From Bacteroidota bacterium (GTDB lineage: Bacteria > Bacteroidota > Bacteroidia > Chitinophagales > UBA10324), in assembly GCA_018267315.1 (NCBI GenBank), contig JAFDYS010000033.1, positions 50,591-114,590 of the forward strand: DNA of 64,000 bases. Direction: 5' to 3'. Position numbers and translations under genes: made by a program. Shown here piece after piece: positions 1-7,622 of this stretch (positions are counted from its first letter, which is position 1; each line of letters begins with the position of its first letter). The notes under the pieces are model-generated. The model had not been told where the DNA came from. It was given only the letters and a program-made list of their open reading frames with translations, and did not search any database.

Positions 1-497
1 AAAGAAGCCAGTCGCTGAATATTCCCACACTCATCAGGAAACCGCTCTATGTTCCGGAATCCATGCCGGCGCTGGAACTGCTGGAAAATTTCAGAAGCTC
101 GGGAATGCACGTTGCACTGGCGCTGAATGAATACGGCTCACTCGAAGGACTGGTGACCTTGCATGATGTAACCGAAGCCATTTTCGGTGACATCCCCATT
201 ATGGCACAGGCAAGAGATGAAGCCATACGGCGTACAGATGGCTCCTGGCTTATTGACGGAATGATGCAGACACCTCGTTGGAGCGATCTGCTCGGAATGA
301 ATGACCTCAATGAAGAGGAAACCGGCAACTATAACACACTCGGTGGATTTGTGATGCACCAGATGGGAAGCATTCCGAAAGCCGGTGACCAGTTTGAATT
401 CCGCAATCACCTCTTTGAAGTGATGGACATGGACGGCATGCGTGTTGACAAAGTATTGGTGAGCAAACTACCGGAGGAAGCTGCACTCATTGATTAG
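1..497 (+). CDS. CNNM/CorC (HlyC)-family transporter protein, C-terminal part
   Basis: The frame is open from the left edge of the window to a TAG at 495-497, so the 5' part of the gene lies outside. The visible part begins in the middle of a CBS-pair region (LNIPTLIRKPLYVPESMPAL). It continues with the typical second CBS motif (EYGSLEGLVTLHDVTEAIFGDI) and ends with a CorC/HlyC transporter-associated domain of about 80 residues (GGFVMHQMGSIPKAGDQFEF). In the family these cytoplasmic domains follow a DUF21 membrane domain, and the proteins are linked to Mg2+/Co2+ efflux or, in Bacteroidota, gliding-associated GldE. The membrane part is not visible, so GldE versus a plain CNNM protein cannot be decided. 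An internal ATG at 63 is not the true start because the homology extends upstream of it. The gene converges on the next one with only 14 bases between the stop codons. Confidence 0.85.
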   Translation, partial: RSQSLNIPTLIRKPLYVPESMPALELLENFRSSGMHVALALNEYGSLEGLVTLHDVTEAIFGDIPIMAQARDEAIRRTDGSWLIDGMMQTPRWSDLLGMNDLNEEETGNYNTLGGFVMHQMGSIPKAGDQFEFRNHLFEVMDMDGMRVDKVLVSKLPEEAALID

Positions 498-511
498 ATG
501 ATGCGCGCGTA

Positions 512-1687
512 TTACTGAATCATCACTTTCTTCACCACATTCCGGTGGCCGTTATCAAACATCAGCAGGTAAAGTCCGGCGGGGGCGTTTTGAAGATCCA
601 CCTGTTTTGATCCGGAGAATTCCGGAAGCGTGAGAATTTCTTTCCCGTACGCATCAAAAACATGAAGGCGAAACGGAGAATCTGAATAGACCTGCAAATT
701 CCCGTTTCCCACAGAAGGATAGACAGCCACAGAAACATCATTGATGGTACCTGCCACACCCAGCCCGTCATCATCCACAATCGTAACCTTCATGGCCCCT
801 GCGGTAATAATCGCTCCGTTGCCGGCATTGGTAAGAGAGAGTGTAATCGTTTCATTACTTTCCACAATGCCATCACTCACAATGGTACCCGTTACTGAAA
901 CAGGATCCGAAGAGTTGGAAGGGAACGTTACCGTTTGGGGAGAGGTGAGTGAGTAGTCACTGCCCTGATCAGCCGTTCCGCCGGTCACGCTCACATCAAC
1001 CGGCGTGGCATTCGCATTCGGGTTGATGATTCCCACCTTTACTGTAAACGTTCCTGCCCCTTCTGAAACAAACATCGTGTCGCTCGTGAAGAATACAGAA
1101 GGCGAAGTGATGTCGCACGGTGTCATGGTATGTGCACCGAGGTGTGTAAAATCATCCTGATCATACACCGTCCATTGCAATGCACTCTCACTCCACACTT
1201 TGGTTCCGTGTTGCACATCGGCGTTGCGAACAAGGGTATGATCTCTCGTCGTTCCTGATCCTACTACCCACCCGTCAGCTCCGGGATCAACACCAATCTC
1301 GCCGATGATGTCAACCGTATCACTTGTGGCGGTATTCACCAGCGCCACGGCATCATTTCCGTTCCAGTTAATAACAAATGAACTGGTGGTATCAGCCACC
1401 AACTTGATCAGACTATCAGCCGATCCATGGCATCCCACCCATACACTGTTTGAAGCAACAGATCCGTGCAGTTTGAAAATTCCCTGAGCCGTATCCACGC
1501 CGTTGAAGAAAACGAGCAAGCGGTAATTGCCCAGATCTACAGTGCCAGAAGTCGGATTGAAAATTTCGATCGCCTTGTTGTAGCTGCTGCCTTCTTCATA
1601 CTCTGAAATGAAAAGATCAGAACAGGCCTGAGCACCGACATTCATGCTCAAAACAGAAAACAGAAACAGGAAGTAAATATTCTTCAT
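512..1687 (-). CDS. Secreted lamin-tail/Calx-beta protein with T9SS type A sorting domain
   Basis: A 391-residue protein starting at an ATG (1685-1687) with a signal peptide (MKNIYFLFLFSVLSMNVGAQA). Residues ~22-165 look like a lamin-tail domain (ACSDLFISEYEEGSSYNKAI, then VDLGNYRLLVFF), a fold common in secreted bacterial proteins that are sometimes linked to nucleases. Residues ~195-305 resemble a Calx-beta/immunoglobulin-like domain (GGTADQGSDYSL, SDGIVESNETITLSL). The last ~75 residues are a T9SS type A sorting domain (VYPSVGNGNLQVYSD, NAPAGLYLLMF, KKVMIQ). The expected fate is Sec export, T9SS passage and release or anchoring at the outer surface. No catalytic motif is visible, so the function beyond adhesion or scaffolding is unknown. 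It converges with the CNNM-type gene to its left. Confidence 0.85.
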   Translation of the reverse strand: MKNIYFLFLFSVLSMNVGAQACSDLFISEYEEGSSYNKAIEIFNPTSGTVDLGNYRLLVFFNGVDTAQGIFKLHGSVASNSVWVGCHGSADSLIKLVADTTSSFVINWNGNDAVALVNTATSDTVDIIGEIGVDPGADGWVVGSGTTRDHTLVRNADVQHGTKVWSESALQWTVYDQDDFTHLGAHTMTPCDITSPSVFFTSDTMFVSEGAGTFTVKVGIINPNANATPVDVSVTGGTADQGSDYSLTSPQTVTFPSNSSDPVSVTGTIVSDGIVESNETITLSLTNAGNGAIITAGAMKVTIVDDDGLGVAGTINDVSVAVYPSVGNGNLQVYSDSPFRLHVFDAYGKEILTLPEFSGSKQVDLQNAPAGLYLLMFDNGHRNVVKKVMIQ

Positions 1688-1783
1688 GAACGGATGTTTT
1701 ATGAGTCGCCAAATTTGATGAAAAGAATGTGGATTGCAAGAGGCGGAGAAAGAAAATGCCGATTAAAGTTTTACTGAGAAGGG

Positions 1784-3040
1784 TCATTTTTCCCCGAGCA
1801 GTTTTTCAATCAAGGCATTGACATCGTCTTTCCATTTTTCATATGCATCACCCGTTGCCGGTCCGTTGATGCCGGTGTAGATGTTTCTCACCTTTCCGGC
1901 ACGGTCAATAAATACCGAAGTGGGATATCCGTTGATTCCATTCAGCATCGGGAGCGCTTTCGCAGCCGATTCACCCGTTTGCCCTCCGAAGAGTAACGGA
2001 TATTGAATCCCGAATTTTTGCTGAAGCCGTTTCAGGTTTGCCTGCGCTTTCTCAAACTCAGGGAATCGCTCGAAGGCAATTCCAATGATCTCCAGACCTT
2101 CCTGATGAAATTGATTGTAGAGCCGGCTGTAATACTCCGTTTCATCCATGCAATTCGGGCACCACGTACCCATGATCTGCACGATCACCACTTTGTTTTT
2201 GAATGCCGGATCGGTGAGTGAAACCATTTTTCTATTCACGTCAGGAAAAGAAAACGCAAGGGAAGTGTAACCCGGTTTCAGGTACGTGATGGAATACGGA
2301 TCGGGCAATTCAAACTTTTCATTTCTCCCGGCAATCCAGTCTTCTCGCCAGTGATTTCCCGAAAAGAATCTCCCGTGAATCACGCCCTCTTTATCCACCA
2401 CTCCTTTAAACAGAAAAAGATGCGAACCATCAAATGCCGACAAGGCCAGTGAATCGCCAAACACCAAGCCCTGCAGGTAACGGTAATCGCCGGATGTGGT
2501 GAGGAAGGTGCCATGCAATTGATAACCTGTTTGCACGAATTCGCCGATGGCTTTTGAACTATCTGCAGTTCCGGGACTGAAATCACACTCCCATTTTCCG
2601 GAAATGTTTACGCCGGCTTCTTTATGACCTTCAAAGCGGCCGCTGATTCCTGCCGTTGCAGAAAACGGAAAAACATTGTTGTCTCTGCGCGTGTGATTAA
2701 GAAACAACCCCGTCATTTTCCCCGGTTCATATTTCACCCTGAATTCTGAATCGAACAGCGGCATGTGTATGAACAAACTGTCGCCGGCGACCGTGATTTC
2801 AGTTACACGAATTTTTTCTTCCGCGTTGATGATGGTGATCACTATCGCGCCTGCAGAATCGGTTAACAGGAAATTGAACGGCAGCGTTTCATCCTTCAGT
2901 TGAATCACGCCGCGCCACATGCCGGTCTCCAAGCCCTCATCATTCGCAGCGGAAGCATGTGTGAACGCAAAAACAAAGAGAAGAATACTCAGAAGGAACA
3001 TGTGACCGATTTTCCGGAAGACTATTTTTTCTTCACGCAA
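1784..3040 (-). CDS. TlpA-like thioredoxin-fold protein
   Basis: A 418-residue exported protein. Residues ~13-32 form a hydrophobic signal segment (MFLLSILLFVFAFTHASA); the start may therefore be the second Met, but the ATG at 3040 is used here. Residues ~35-250 are a beta-rich N-terminal region of the kind seen in Bacteroidota TlpA-like proteins. The C-terminal ~150 residues are a TlpA/AhpC-type thioredoxin domain with the redox motif WCPNC at 293-297 and a cis-proline loop (GYPTSVFID). Proteins of this family act in the periplasm as thiol-disulfide reductases, for example in cytochrome c maturation or oxidative repair; the substrate here cannot be told. The gene overlaps the upstream RDD gene by 19 bases on the same strand, indicating co-transcription and probably translational coupling. 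Confidence 0.88.
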   Translation of the reverse strand: MREEKIVFRKIGHMFLLSILLFVFAFTHASAANDEGLETGMWRGVIQLKDETLPFNFLLTDSAGAIVITIINAEEKIRVTEITVAGDSLFIHMPLFDSEFRVKYEPGKMTGLFLNHTRRDNNVFPFSATAGISGRFEGHKEAGVNISGKWECDFSPGTADSSKAIGEFVQTGYQLHGTFLTTSGDYRYLQGLVFGDSLALSAFDGSHLFLFKGVVDKEGVIHGRFFSGNHWREDWIAGRNEKFELPDPYSITYLKPGYTSLAFSFPDVNRKMVSLTDPAFKNKVVIVQIMGTWCPNCMDETEYYSRLYNQFHQEGLEIIGIAFERFPEFEKAQANLKRLQQKFGIQYPLLFGGQTGESAAKALPMLNGINGYPTSVFIDRAGKVRNIYTGINGPATGDAYEKWKDDVNALIEKLLGEK

Positions 3041-3546
3041 ATCATGCCGGTGAATTTATCATGCCATGTCTGCCGGTAATCCGTTATGAAGAAAGCGAGG
3101 CAACTAAGAATGGCCGGCACAAACAGCAGCACCACAAACACAAGATACACCCATGCGCGCGCTGTCGTCATTCTGAACGGCGGAATCGTCCGGGTATTGA
3201 TGTCAACCAATTGAATGCCCACCAATCTTTTTCCGATGGTGCCGCCGGTGCCTTCGAGGATGGGCGAATAAATGATCACCCAAAAGATGAGGGCAAAGGC
3301 CGGCATGGCCTGCTCCACGCTCTTCACAATGTAATCTACGTTGATGGTGTTGTGCGCCTTCACATAATTCACGAACAGAACTTGCACACCATACGCCACC
3401 CCGATTACAATGGCCGTATCAACCAGCCGCGCAATCACCCGCTGAATGAACGTAGCCAATCGCTGTTCATTCTCCAGTTCCGCTTCACGCGCAATGCGCG
3501 AAAGCAGCTGATCAATTGCATCAGGTTTTGCCGGTTGTGAAATCAT
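3022..3546 (-). CDS. RDD-family membrane protein
   Basis: A 174-residue inner-membrane protein with the RDD signature: RLVDTAIVIGVAYGVQVLF at ~40-58 with the Arg-Asp pair at the start of TM1, then a second hydrophobic segment (MPAFALIFWVIIYSP), the conserved GGTIGKRLVGIQLVD loop and a third TM region (YLVFVVLLFVPAILSCLAFF). The family is poorly characterised; some members affect Na+/H+ exchange or membrane insertion. It begins with ATG at 3544-3546. Its 3' end overlaps the TlpA-like gene, so the two form a small operon. A functional link to the thioredoxin protein is only suggested by the overlap. Confidence 0.85.
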   Translation of the reverse strand: MISQPAKPDAIDQLLSRIAREAELENEQRLATFIQRVIARLVDTAIVIGVAYGVQVLFVNYVKAHNTINVDYIVKSVEQAMPAFALIFWVIIYSPILEGTGGTIGKRLVGIQLVDINTRTIPPFRMTTARAWVYLVFVVLLFVPAILSCLAFFITDYRQTWHDKFTGMICVKKK

Positions 3547-3642
3547 GATCCTGAGTCGTCAAAATTCTGAATGTTTAATGGAATAGGAAAATGAAAATTT
3601 TGCTGTCACACCATTCGCTTCCAACTAACGGGTAATCCGTAA

Positions 3643-5031
3643 CTAAAACTCCACCACCGTCAAACTGTATGGCTTGAGAGAAAGTGATGTTGCCGAATCG
3701 TTGTTCACCGCAACCGAAGTGCTCGAAGGAGAATCCGCTAAAACAGTCATCACGGAAAATGATTGAGGCGCCAACGTTTTTCCATCGGCAGTAAGTGAAA
3801 TGGCGCGGTACTCGGCCGGTGACTCATTGATCAGCAGCAGCGTGAATTTCCCGCCTTCATGGCAGGCGATGCCGCTCACGCCCGGCATGCCGGTGATCAA
3901 AATTTCATCCACCAGTTTGTTTCCGCTAAAAAGTTTGCCGGCTGCTTCCAGCGCATAGGCATGATTCGAAATGTCACCCTCACTCCGGCTCAGACTTTTC
4001 AATGACATGAAGGAAGCAAAGGCGATGTAGTCATCATGCTGCCGGTTGTAATTGATCACGAACTCATAAAACTTCCCTATGTAAAGGCAAGCCGCCATGG
4101 TGTTTGCAATCGCCGATTTGTTTTTGATGCCCCATTGCCAGACGGAAACCTTTTTACCGGGGAATTTTTTCTGCGCCAGCTCAAGCCACTGAGGGATGGT
4201 TTTTTCAAAAGCATCATCCATCACCAACAAATTTTTTCCTGCATCATCTGACCACAGAGCGAGATCCTTGTCCCAGAGATACAGGCGCACCTCATCAGCC
4301 GGCAGACCCGCTATTTGCTGATTCCACTGCACGGATTTTGGCTTGTCCGAAAAAACCGGCGCGGCATCAATCACGATTTTTACTGACGGATATTTTTCTC
4401 TCACCTGCTTGATCCATATAGCCACCTTGTCTTTATAGGCATTTCCATCAGGAAAATCCTGCTCATTGCTCCCGAGGTTTTGCTCCATGCCGAAGATCAC
4501 GCGCTTCGCATACGACCGTTCAATTTTCCACAGCAATTCCTCTATCGTTCCGCTCTGTACATTGGCGATTATGTCGCCGGGAATGCTGAGCTGATGAAGG
4601 AGCGCACAGTATTCATTGAAAAAATCTTTGCCGAACTGCACCGCCCCCACTCCGTCCAGCACCGTGCTGATTTCCTGCCCGCGCTCCTTACAGTCTTCTT
4701 CGCGGATGTTGTAACCATCGCCCTTTCCGCCGGTGATGAGCGTATCACCTACGATCACATGATCAAAATCCGACGTGCTGCCGCCGCTGTACTGAAGCGA
4801 AGTGAAGTTCATCTCCTTCAAAAAAGAAACATATGAGTCATTGAGTACATCACGTGGCTGAAACTTCTTGCCGAAGAAAATGTCAACCGCGCAGGCGCTG
4901 TGAATGCCTTTGTTGAGAGGGACAGAATTTGCTGTAGAAATTTTAATGGCGGCGGATGAACCACCATTCTGACTTTTCGGCGAAGAGCAGGAAATCAGAA
5001 TTGACAACAGAGTGAACAGCATCAGGTTCAT
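3643..5031 (-). CDS. Lipoprotein with glycoside-hydrolase-like (clan GH-A type) barrel
   Basis: The chosen start is the ATG at 5029-5031, giving 462 residues. The frame extends upstream only through a TTG, and the ATG places a clean lipoprotein signal at the N-terminus (MNLMLFTLLSILISCSS, lipobox LISC). The body resembles retaining glycosidases of clan GH-A such as GH39/GH51: an early GIHSACAVDIFFGKKF segment, a strand-4-like motif (VIFGMEQNLGSNEQDF), a helix and strand (YPSVKIVIDAAPVFSD), then KKVSVWQWGIKNKSAIANT where GH-A enzymes have the nucleophile strand. The C-terminal ~100 residues form a beta-sandwich-like region (LLLINESPAEYRAISLTADG). The residue expected to be the nucleophile Glu appears to be Gln, so catalysis is uncertain. 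The family assignment is inferred from pattern only. It would be lipid-anchored in the periplasm or on the cell surface. Confidence 0.6.
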   Translation of the reverse strand: MNLMLFTLLSILISCSSPKSQNGGSSAAIKISTANSVPLNKGIHSACAVDIFFGKKFQPRDVLNDSYVSFLKEMNFTSLQYSGGSTSDFDHVIVGDTLITGGKGDGYNIREEDCKERGQEISTVLDGVGAVQFGKDFFNEYCALLHQLSIPGDIIANVQSGTIEELLWKIERSYAKRVIFGMEQNLGSNEQDFPDGNAYKDKVAIWIKQVREKYPSVKIVIDAAPVFSDKPKSVQWNQQIAGLPADEVRLYLWDKDLALWSDDAGKNLLVMDDAFEKTIPQWLELAQKKFPGKKVSVWQWGIKNKSAIANTMAACLYIGKFYEFVINYNRQHDDYIAFASFMSLKSLSRSEGDISNHAYALEAAGKLFSGNKLVDEILITGMPGVSGIACHEGGKFTLLLINESPAEYRAISLTADGKTLAPQSFSVMTVLADSPSSTSVAVNNDSATSLSLKPYSLTVVEF

Positions 5032-5123
5032 GTAGCTCAAGAAACCTCTATGGATTTTGCACACCAAAATTATCTTGTTTCAACTTATCGATTCCGTAAG
5101 CAGGATAAGTACGAGCGATGCAT

Positions 5124-5163
5124 TACGTCCTCCCGGGGTCTTCATCATGAGACCCCGCACTTT
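5124..5163 (+). repeat. Short hairpin repeat, family 2, copy 1
   Basis: The segment reads TACGTCCTCCCGGGGTCTTC followed by ATCATGAGACCCCGCACTTT. GGGGTCT (5135-5141) pairs with AGACCCC (5150-5156) around an 8-base loop. A closely matching copy with the same flanks lies at 7474-7513. It abuts the REP copy at 5164 and is probably a second non-coding repeat family using the same chromosomal niche. Confidence 0.65.
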
Positions 5164-5216
5164 GAGCCGTTGTTGGTCCCCTGATCAACAACCGTTGCGT
5201 GAGCCCGGTTGCATCA
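5164..5216 (+). repeat. REP-like hairpin, copy 1 (left flank of the RAYT gene)
   Basis: Starts GAGCCGTTGTTGGTCCCC. GTTGTTGGTC (5169-5178) pairs with GATCAACAAC (5183-5192) with one G-T pair and a CCCT loop. The conserved tail CGTTGCGTGAGCCCGGTTGC follows. Related copies are at 5798-5826 (inverted), 7334-7380 and 7418-7472. Confidence 0.8.
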
Positions 5217-5238
5217 ACGGTTTCGTTATCTTCATGCA

Positions 5239-5783
5239 ATGGCAATGGAATCCGGCAAACTCTACTTCTTTACCGCTACCATTCTTAACTGGCAACATCT
5301 TCTCGCTACCGACGAGTGCAAACAGATCATAATTGACGAGTGGAAACGGTTGATTAAGCTTCACAGGATCACGCTCTATGCCTTTGTGATCATGCCAAAT
5401 CATTACCACATTATTTGGTCGGTAAGCGAGAAATACAATCCGGAGGACATTCAACGTGACTTTCACAAGTGGACCGCTAAACAATTAATTGCATTGCTTA
5501 AAACCAATCGACCGCAAGAGCTGTCGCGATTCCATGTGGATGCCCCTGACCGTGCCTTTCAGATATGGGAGCGCAATCCGTTACCGGTTGAGTTGTACAC
5601 GGAGGAGTTTATTTGGCAAAAACTTGAGTACCTTCCTACCGGGAGGCAGGCATTCACAACAACCCGTGTCAGGAGAAGTGGAGATTGGTACCGTTGCCTG
5701 AGTTGTACCTTTATTCTTCTGCCCGGTATTATCTGCTGAACAAAGATGAATGGGGTTTTATCACACACATACAGGATGCTTGA
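5239..5783 (+). pseudogene. REP-associated tyrosine transposase (RAYT), frameshifted by a 20-base palindromic insert
   Basis: A single-strand Y1/HUH transposase. It carries the N-terminal KLYFFTATILNWQHLLA motif, the metal-binding HUH motif in FVIMPNHYHIIWSV, and FQIWERNPLP followed by EEFIWQKLEY. In frame the reading then runs into LPTGRQA and out-of-phase residues, ending at 5739. If bases 5632-5651 are removed, the text becomes KLEY-IHNNPCQEKWRLVPLPELY, then LYSSARYYLLNKDEWGF, and stops at 5781-5783. That is exactly the conserved RAYT C-terminus (YIHxNP, SSAR-Y). The insert is related to the palindrome at 36200-36220. Start candidates are the ATGs at 5239 and 5245. RAYTs move REP sequences, and inverted REPs flank this gene. 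The break is likely inactivating, unless the sequence contains an error or frameshifting rescues it. Confidence 0.82.
5631..5650 (+). repeat. Palindromic coding insertion element, copy 1 (20 bases)
   Basis: Reads CCTTCCTACCGGGAGGCAGG. It is an imperfect palindrome around ACCGG and matches the minus-strand text of 36200-36220 except for one missing G and one C-to-G change. Here it encodes LPTGRQ and interrupts the RAYT gene, shifting its frame. Confidence 0.75.
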
Positions 5784-5797
5784 ACAGCCTGGCTTCT

Positions 5798-5826
5798 GTT
5801 GTTGGTCAGGGGACCAACAACGGCTC
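5798..5826 (-). repeat. REP-like hairpin, copy 2 (right flank of the RAYT gene, inverted)
   Basis: GTTGTTGGTC (5798-5807) pairs perfectly with GACCAACAAC (5812-5821) around AGGG and is followed by GGCTC. On the minus strand this is GAGCCGTTGTTGGTCCCCTG, the same core as copy 1 in opposite orientation. The conserved GTTGCGTGAGCCC tail is absent on this copy. Confidence 0.75.
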
Positions 5827-5987
5827 TCGCTCGTCTTGCTTTTCTGGCCGACCAACAAAGGCAAAAATGCTTGCGTGACGTTCGCACCGAGTTGAAGGCA
5901 CAAGTCAGCTTCTTTTTATGCTCAGCGACAGACTGAGAGTTCTGAGTGTAGATGTGCCCCTTCCGAGACCTCCCGCGAAGACATCGA

Positions 5988-6017
5988 TTGAAGATAGTTA
6001 AAAACATACTATCTTTA
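5988..6017 (+). promoter_or_regulatory. Candidate Bacteroidota promoter with a dyad upstream of the 6036 gene
   Basis: TTGA (5988-5991) is separated by 18 bases from TATCTTTA (6010-6017), which matches five of the six fixed positions of TAnnTTTG. Transcription would start near 6024, just before the ATG at 6036. Between and over the boxes lies a perfect 7-base dyad, AGATAGT (5992-5998) and ACTATCT (6008-6014), a possible operator. Confidence 0.45.
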
Positions 6018-6035
6018 TCTTGATCTAGTCACTCC

Positions 6036-7280
6036 ATGAAAAACGGGCTAATTGATCGTAAGATTCTCTTGAAATATTCGGGAATGATTGCCGGCCTGTT
6101 GGCAATGCACAAAGCCCAAGCTCAAATTGTTTACACTGACATTGATCCCGATTCTGTGCTGGATAATACCGGATATAGTGATTATGCGCAACAATTCGTA
6201 GACCTCAATAACGATGGAGTTTTTGATTTTTCCATCATTAGCAGAATAGTTTCAACCAGCTACGACACAAATGCAGGCAATGTGGTAGGCGCTTCAGGTT
6301 TGGACGGAAACAAAGTACTTAATTATGATGGTTACCTTGAATGTAAATGCTGGGTCTTTGAAAATAACTCTGGCGATTCAATTGGTGGCAACCCGTACTT
6401 GTTTTGGAGATCTGGTGGATTGCTATTTTATTTTAGTTTCCAGATGGATTACTGGATCGATGGATTTGCCCATTATATGGGGGTGAGATTGCGACACAAT
6501 GGTAACTATTATTATGGCTGGATCAGGTTGAAGATTTTATCGGGTGGAAACCCGACTAAGGTAAAAGACTACGCCTACAATCTTGCTCCCAATGAGCCTA
6601 TTACTTCCGGACAAATGTTACCCTGTGGCGATGGATTTGAAAACAATAATGTTTTCGAAAAAGCAAAACCGCTTCAAACAGGACACACCTATCACGGCTT
6701 GATTGACATAGCGGGTGACAAAGATTTCTTTAAGTGGCATTATATCTCTGATCCGGAAAAGCCAAATGTTCAGATCAGACTTTTTGATCTTCCGAAAAAC
6801 TATAATCTTCGTCTGTTTGATTCCGATAAGGTGCTAATCGCACAATCCGTGAATACCGGTGTTGAGGGTGAAGAAATATTTTACAATAACAGTCTTTCCT
6901 CCGGAGATTATTTCATTATGGTTTATCCTAAAGACCAAGATCAGTTTGATTCGGTGAATTGCTATTCGATCCAAATCAAATCAAGCCAGCATCCCATTCT
7001 TCGTACGTCTTTCACTGAAAACGCTGATGTGGCATCTCCTCCTGTCACAATTTATCCGAATCCCTCAAATAATTTTATTACCGTTTCTAAAACTGACGGG
7101 TTCATAATGGAGCTAACCGTCAATGATCTTTCAGGAAGGGAAGTGATCAAGGCTTGTGTTGATAACAACCCATCTCATCTTTCATTAGACGTTTCAAAAC
7201 TTCCGGCAGGAATTTATTTTGCAAGAGTTACAGGCGATGATGGATTCGTCATTGCAAAGTTCATCCGAGGCAGCAGATAA
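6036..7280 (+). CDS. Secreted PPC-domain protein with T9SS type A sorting domain
   Basis: A 414-residue protein with an N-terminal export signal ending near HKAQAQ (residues ~1-31). Residues ~32-195 contain an acidic, calcium-loop-like segment (VDLNNDGVFDFSII) and a compact beta domain of unknown family (YFSFQMDYWIDGFAHYMGVR). Residues ~205-325 resemble a bacterial pre-peptidase C-terminal (PPC) domain (GLIDIAGDKDFFKWHYI, YNLRLFDSDKVLIAQS, SSGDYFIMVYP). The end is a type A sorting domain (IYPNPSNNFITVSK, KLPAGIYFARV). It lies alone between a RAYT unit and a REP mosaic. No catalytic motif is visible; a surface or adhesive role is inferred from the architecture. Confidence 0.85.
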   Translation: MKNGLIDRKILLKYSGMIAGLLAMHKAQAQIVYTDIDPDSVLDNTGYSDYAQQFVDLNNDGVFDFSIISRIVSTSYDTNAGNVVGASGLDGNKVLNYDGYLECKCWVFENNSGDSIGGNPYLFWRSGGLLFYFSFQMDYWIDGFAHYMGVRLRHNGNYYYGWIRLKILSGGNPTKVKDYAYNLAPNEPITSGQMLPCGDGFENNNVFEKAKPLQTGHTYHGLIDIAGDKDFFKWHYISDPEKPNVQIRLFDLPKNYNLRLFDSDKVLIAQSVNTGVEGEEIFYNNSLSSGDYFIMVYPKDQDQFDSVNCYSIQIKSSQHPILRTSFTENADVASPPVTIYPNPSNNFITVSKTDGFIMELTVNDLSGREVIKACVDNNPSHLSLDVSKLPAGIYFARVTGDDGFVIAKFIRGSR

Positions 7281-7333
7281 ATGGCGCTTGCAAATCATAG
7301 CTACAGAAATTGAAATCTTCATTCGTCATCACT

Positions 7334-7380
7334 GAGCCGTTGTTGGTTCCCTGACCAACAACTGTTGCGTGAGCCCGGTT
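7334..7380 (+). repeat. REP-like hairpin, copy 3
   Basis: GAGCCGTTGTTGGTTCCCTG starts the copy. GTTGTTGGTT (7339-7348) pairs with GACCAACAAC (7353-7362), and the tail GTTGCGTGAGCCCGGTT matches copy 1 closely. It has the same orientation as copy 1. Confidence 0.8.
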
Positions 7381-7417
7381 TCTGCCCATGTTGGTAATTG
7401 CACTCATGCCCGTGCGT

Positions 7418-7472
7418 GAGCCGTTGTTGCGTCGCCTGACCAACAACTGCAGCGTGAGCCCCGGTTGCATCA
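7418..7472 (+). repeat. REP-like hairpin, copy 4
   Basis: Begins GAGCCGTTGTTGCGTCGCCT and ends with GCGTGAGCCCCGGTTGCATC. The outer stem GTTGTTG (7423-7429) pairs with CAACAAC (7441-7447); the inner part is more diverged than in copies 1-3. Confidence 0.72.
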
Positions 7473-7473
7473 C

Positions 7474-7513
7474 TTATGTCCTCGTGGGGTCTTCAGCATG
7501 AAACCCCGCACTT
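7474..7513 (+). repeat. Short hairpin repeat, family 2, copy 2
   Basis: Reads TTATGTCCTCGTGGGGTCTT then CAGCATGAAACCCCGCACTT, matching 5124-5163. GGGGT (7486-7490) pairs with ACCCC (7503-7507). In this copy it follows a REP; in copy 1 it precedes one. Confidence 0.6.
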
Positions 7514-7564
7514 CGGCCACAACCAATGAAACCCGCTTCCGCTACCGGTTTCTGTACTTCATGG

Positions 7565-7621
7565 GGATTGCTTCAAAAACACCTGTACGGGATGCTCCGC
7601 TTCGTTTTTTCGCAATGACGT
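7565..7621 (+). repeat. Intergenic repeat of the GGATTGCTTC ... TCGCAATGACG type
   Basis: The ends GGGATTGCTTC and TTTTCGCAATGACGTT resemble dispersed intergenic elements seen in many bacterial genomes. There is only one copy in this window, so the call rests on recognising the end sequences. Confidence 0.35.
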
Positions 7622-7622
7622 T

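Larger units (their letters stand above)
5164..5826 (+). mobile_element. REP-RAYT unit (REPtron-like): transposase bracketed by inverted REPs
   Basis: A Y1-type transposase gene lies between two hairpins that share the GAGCCGTTGTTGG core and point towards each other (GAGCCG at the left, CGGCTC at the right). This matches the known architecture in which a RAYT is flanked by inverted copies of the REP it mobilises. Two more direct copies lie 1.5-1.6 kb downstream. The transposase frame is broken (see the pseudogene entry), so this unit is probably not autonomous now. Confidence 0.75.

Noticed and set aside
5124..7513. Repeated hairpins considered as a CRISPR array
   Set aside because: Copies are irregularly spaced, occur in both orientations, are separated by genes and lack uniform spacers; no cas genes are present. 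They fit REP elements instead.
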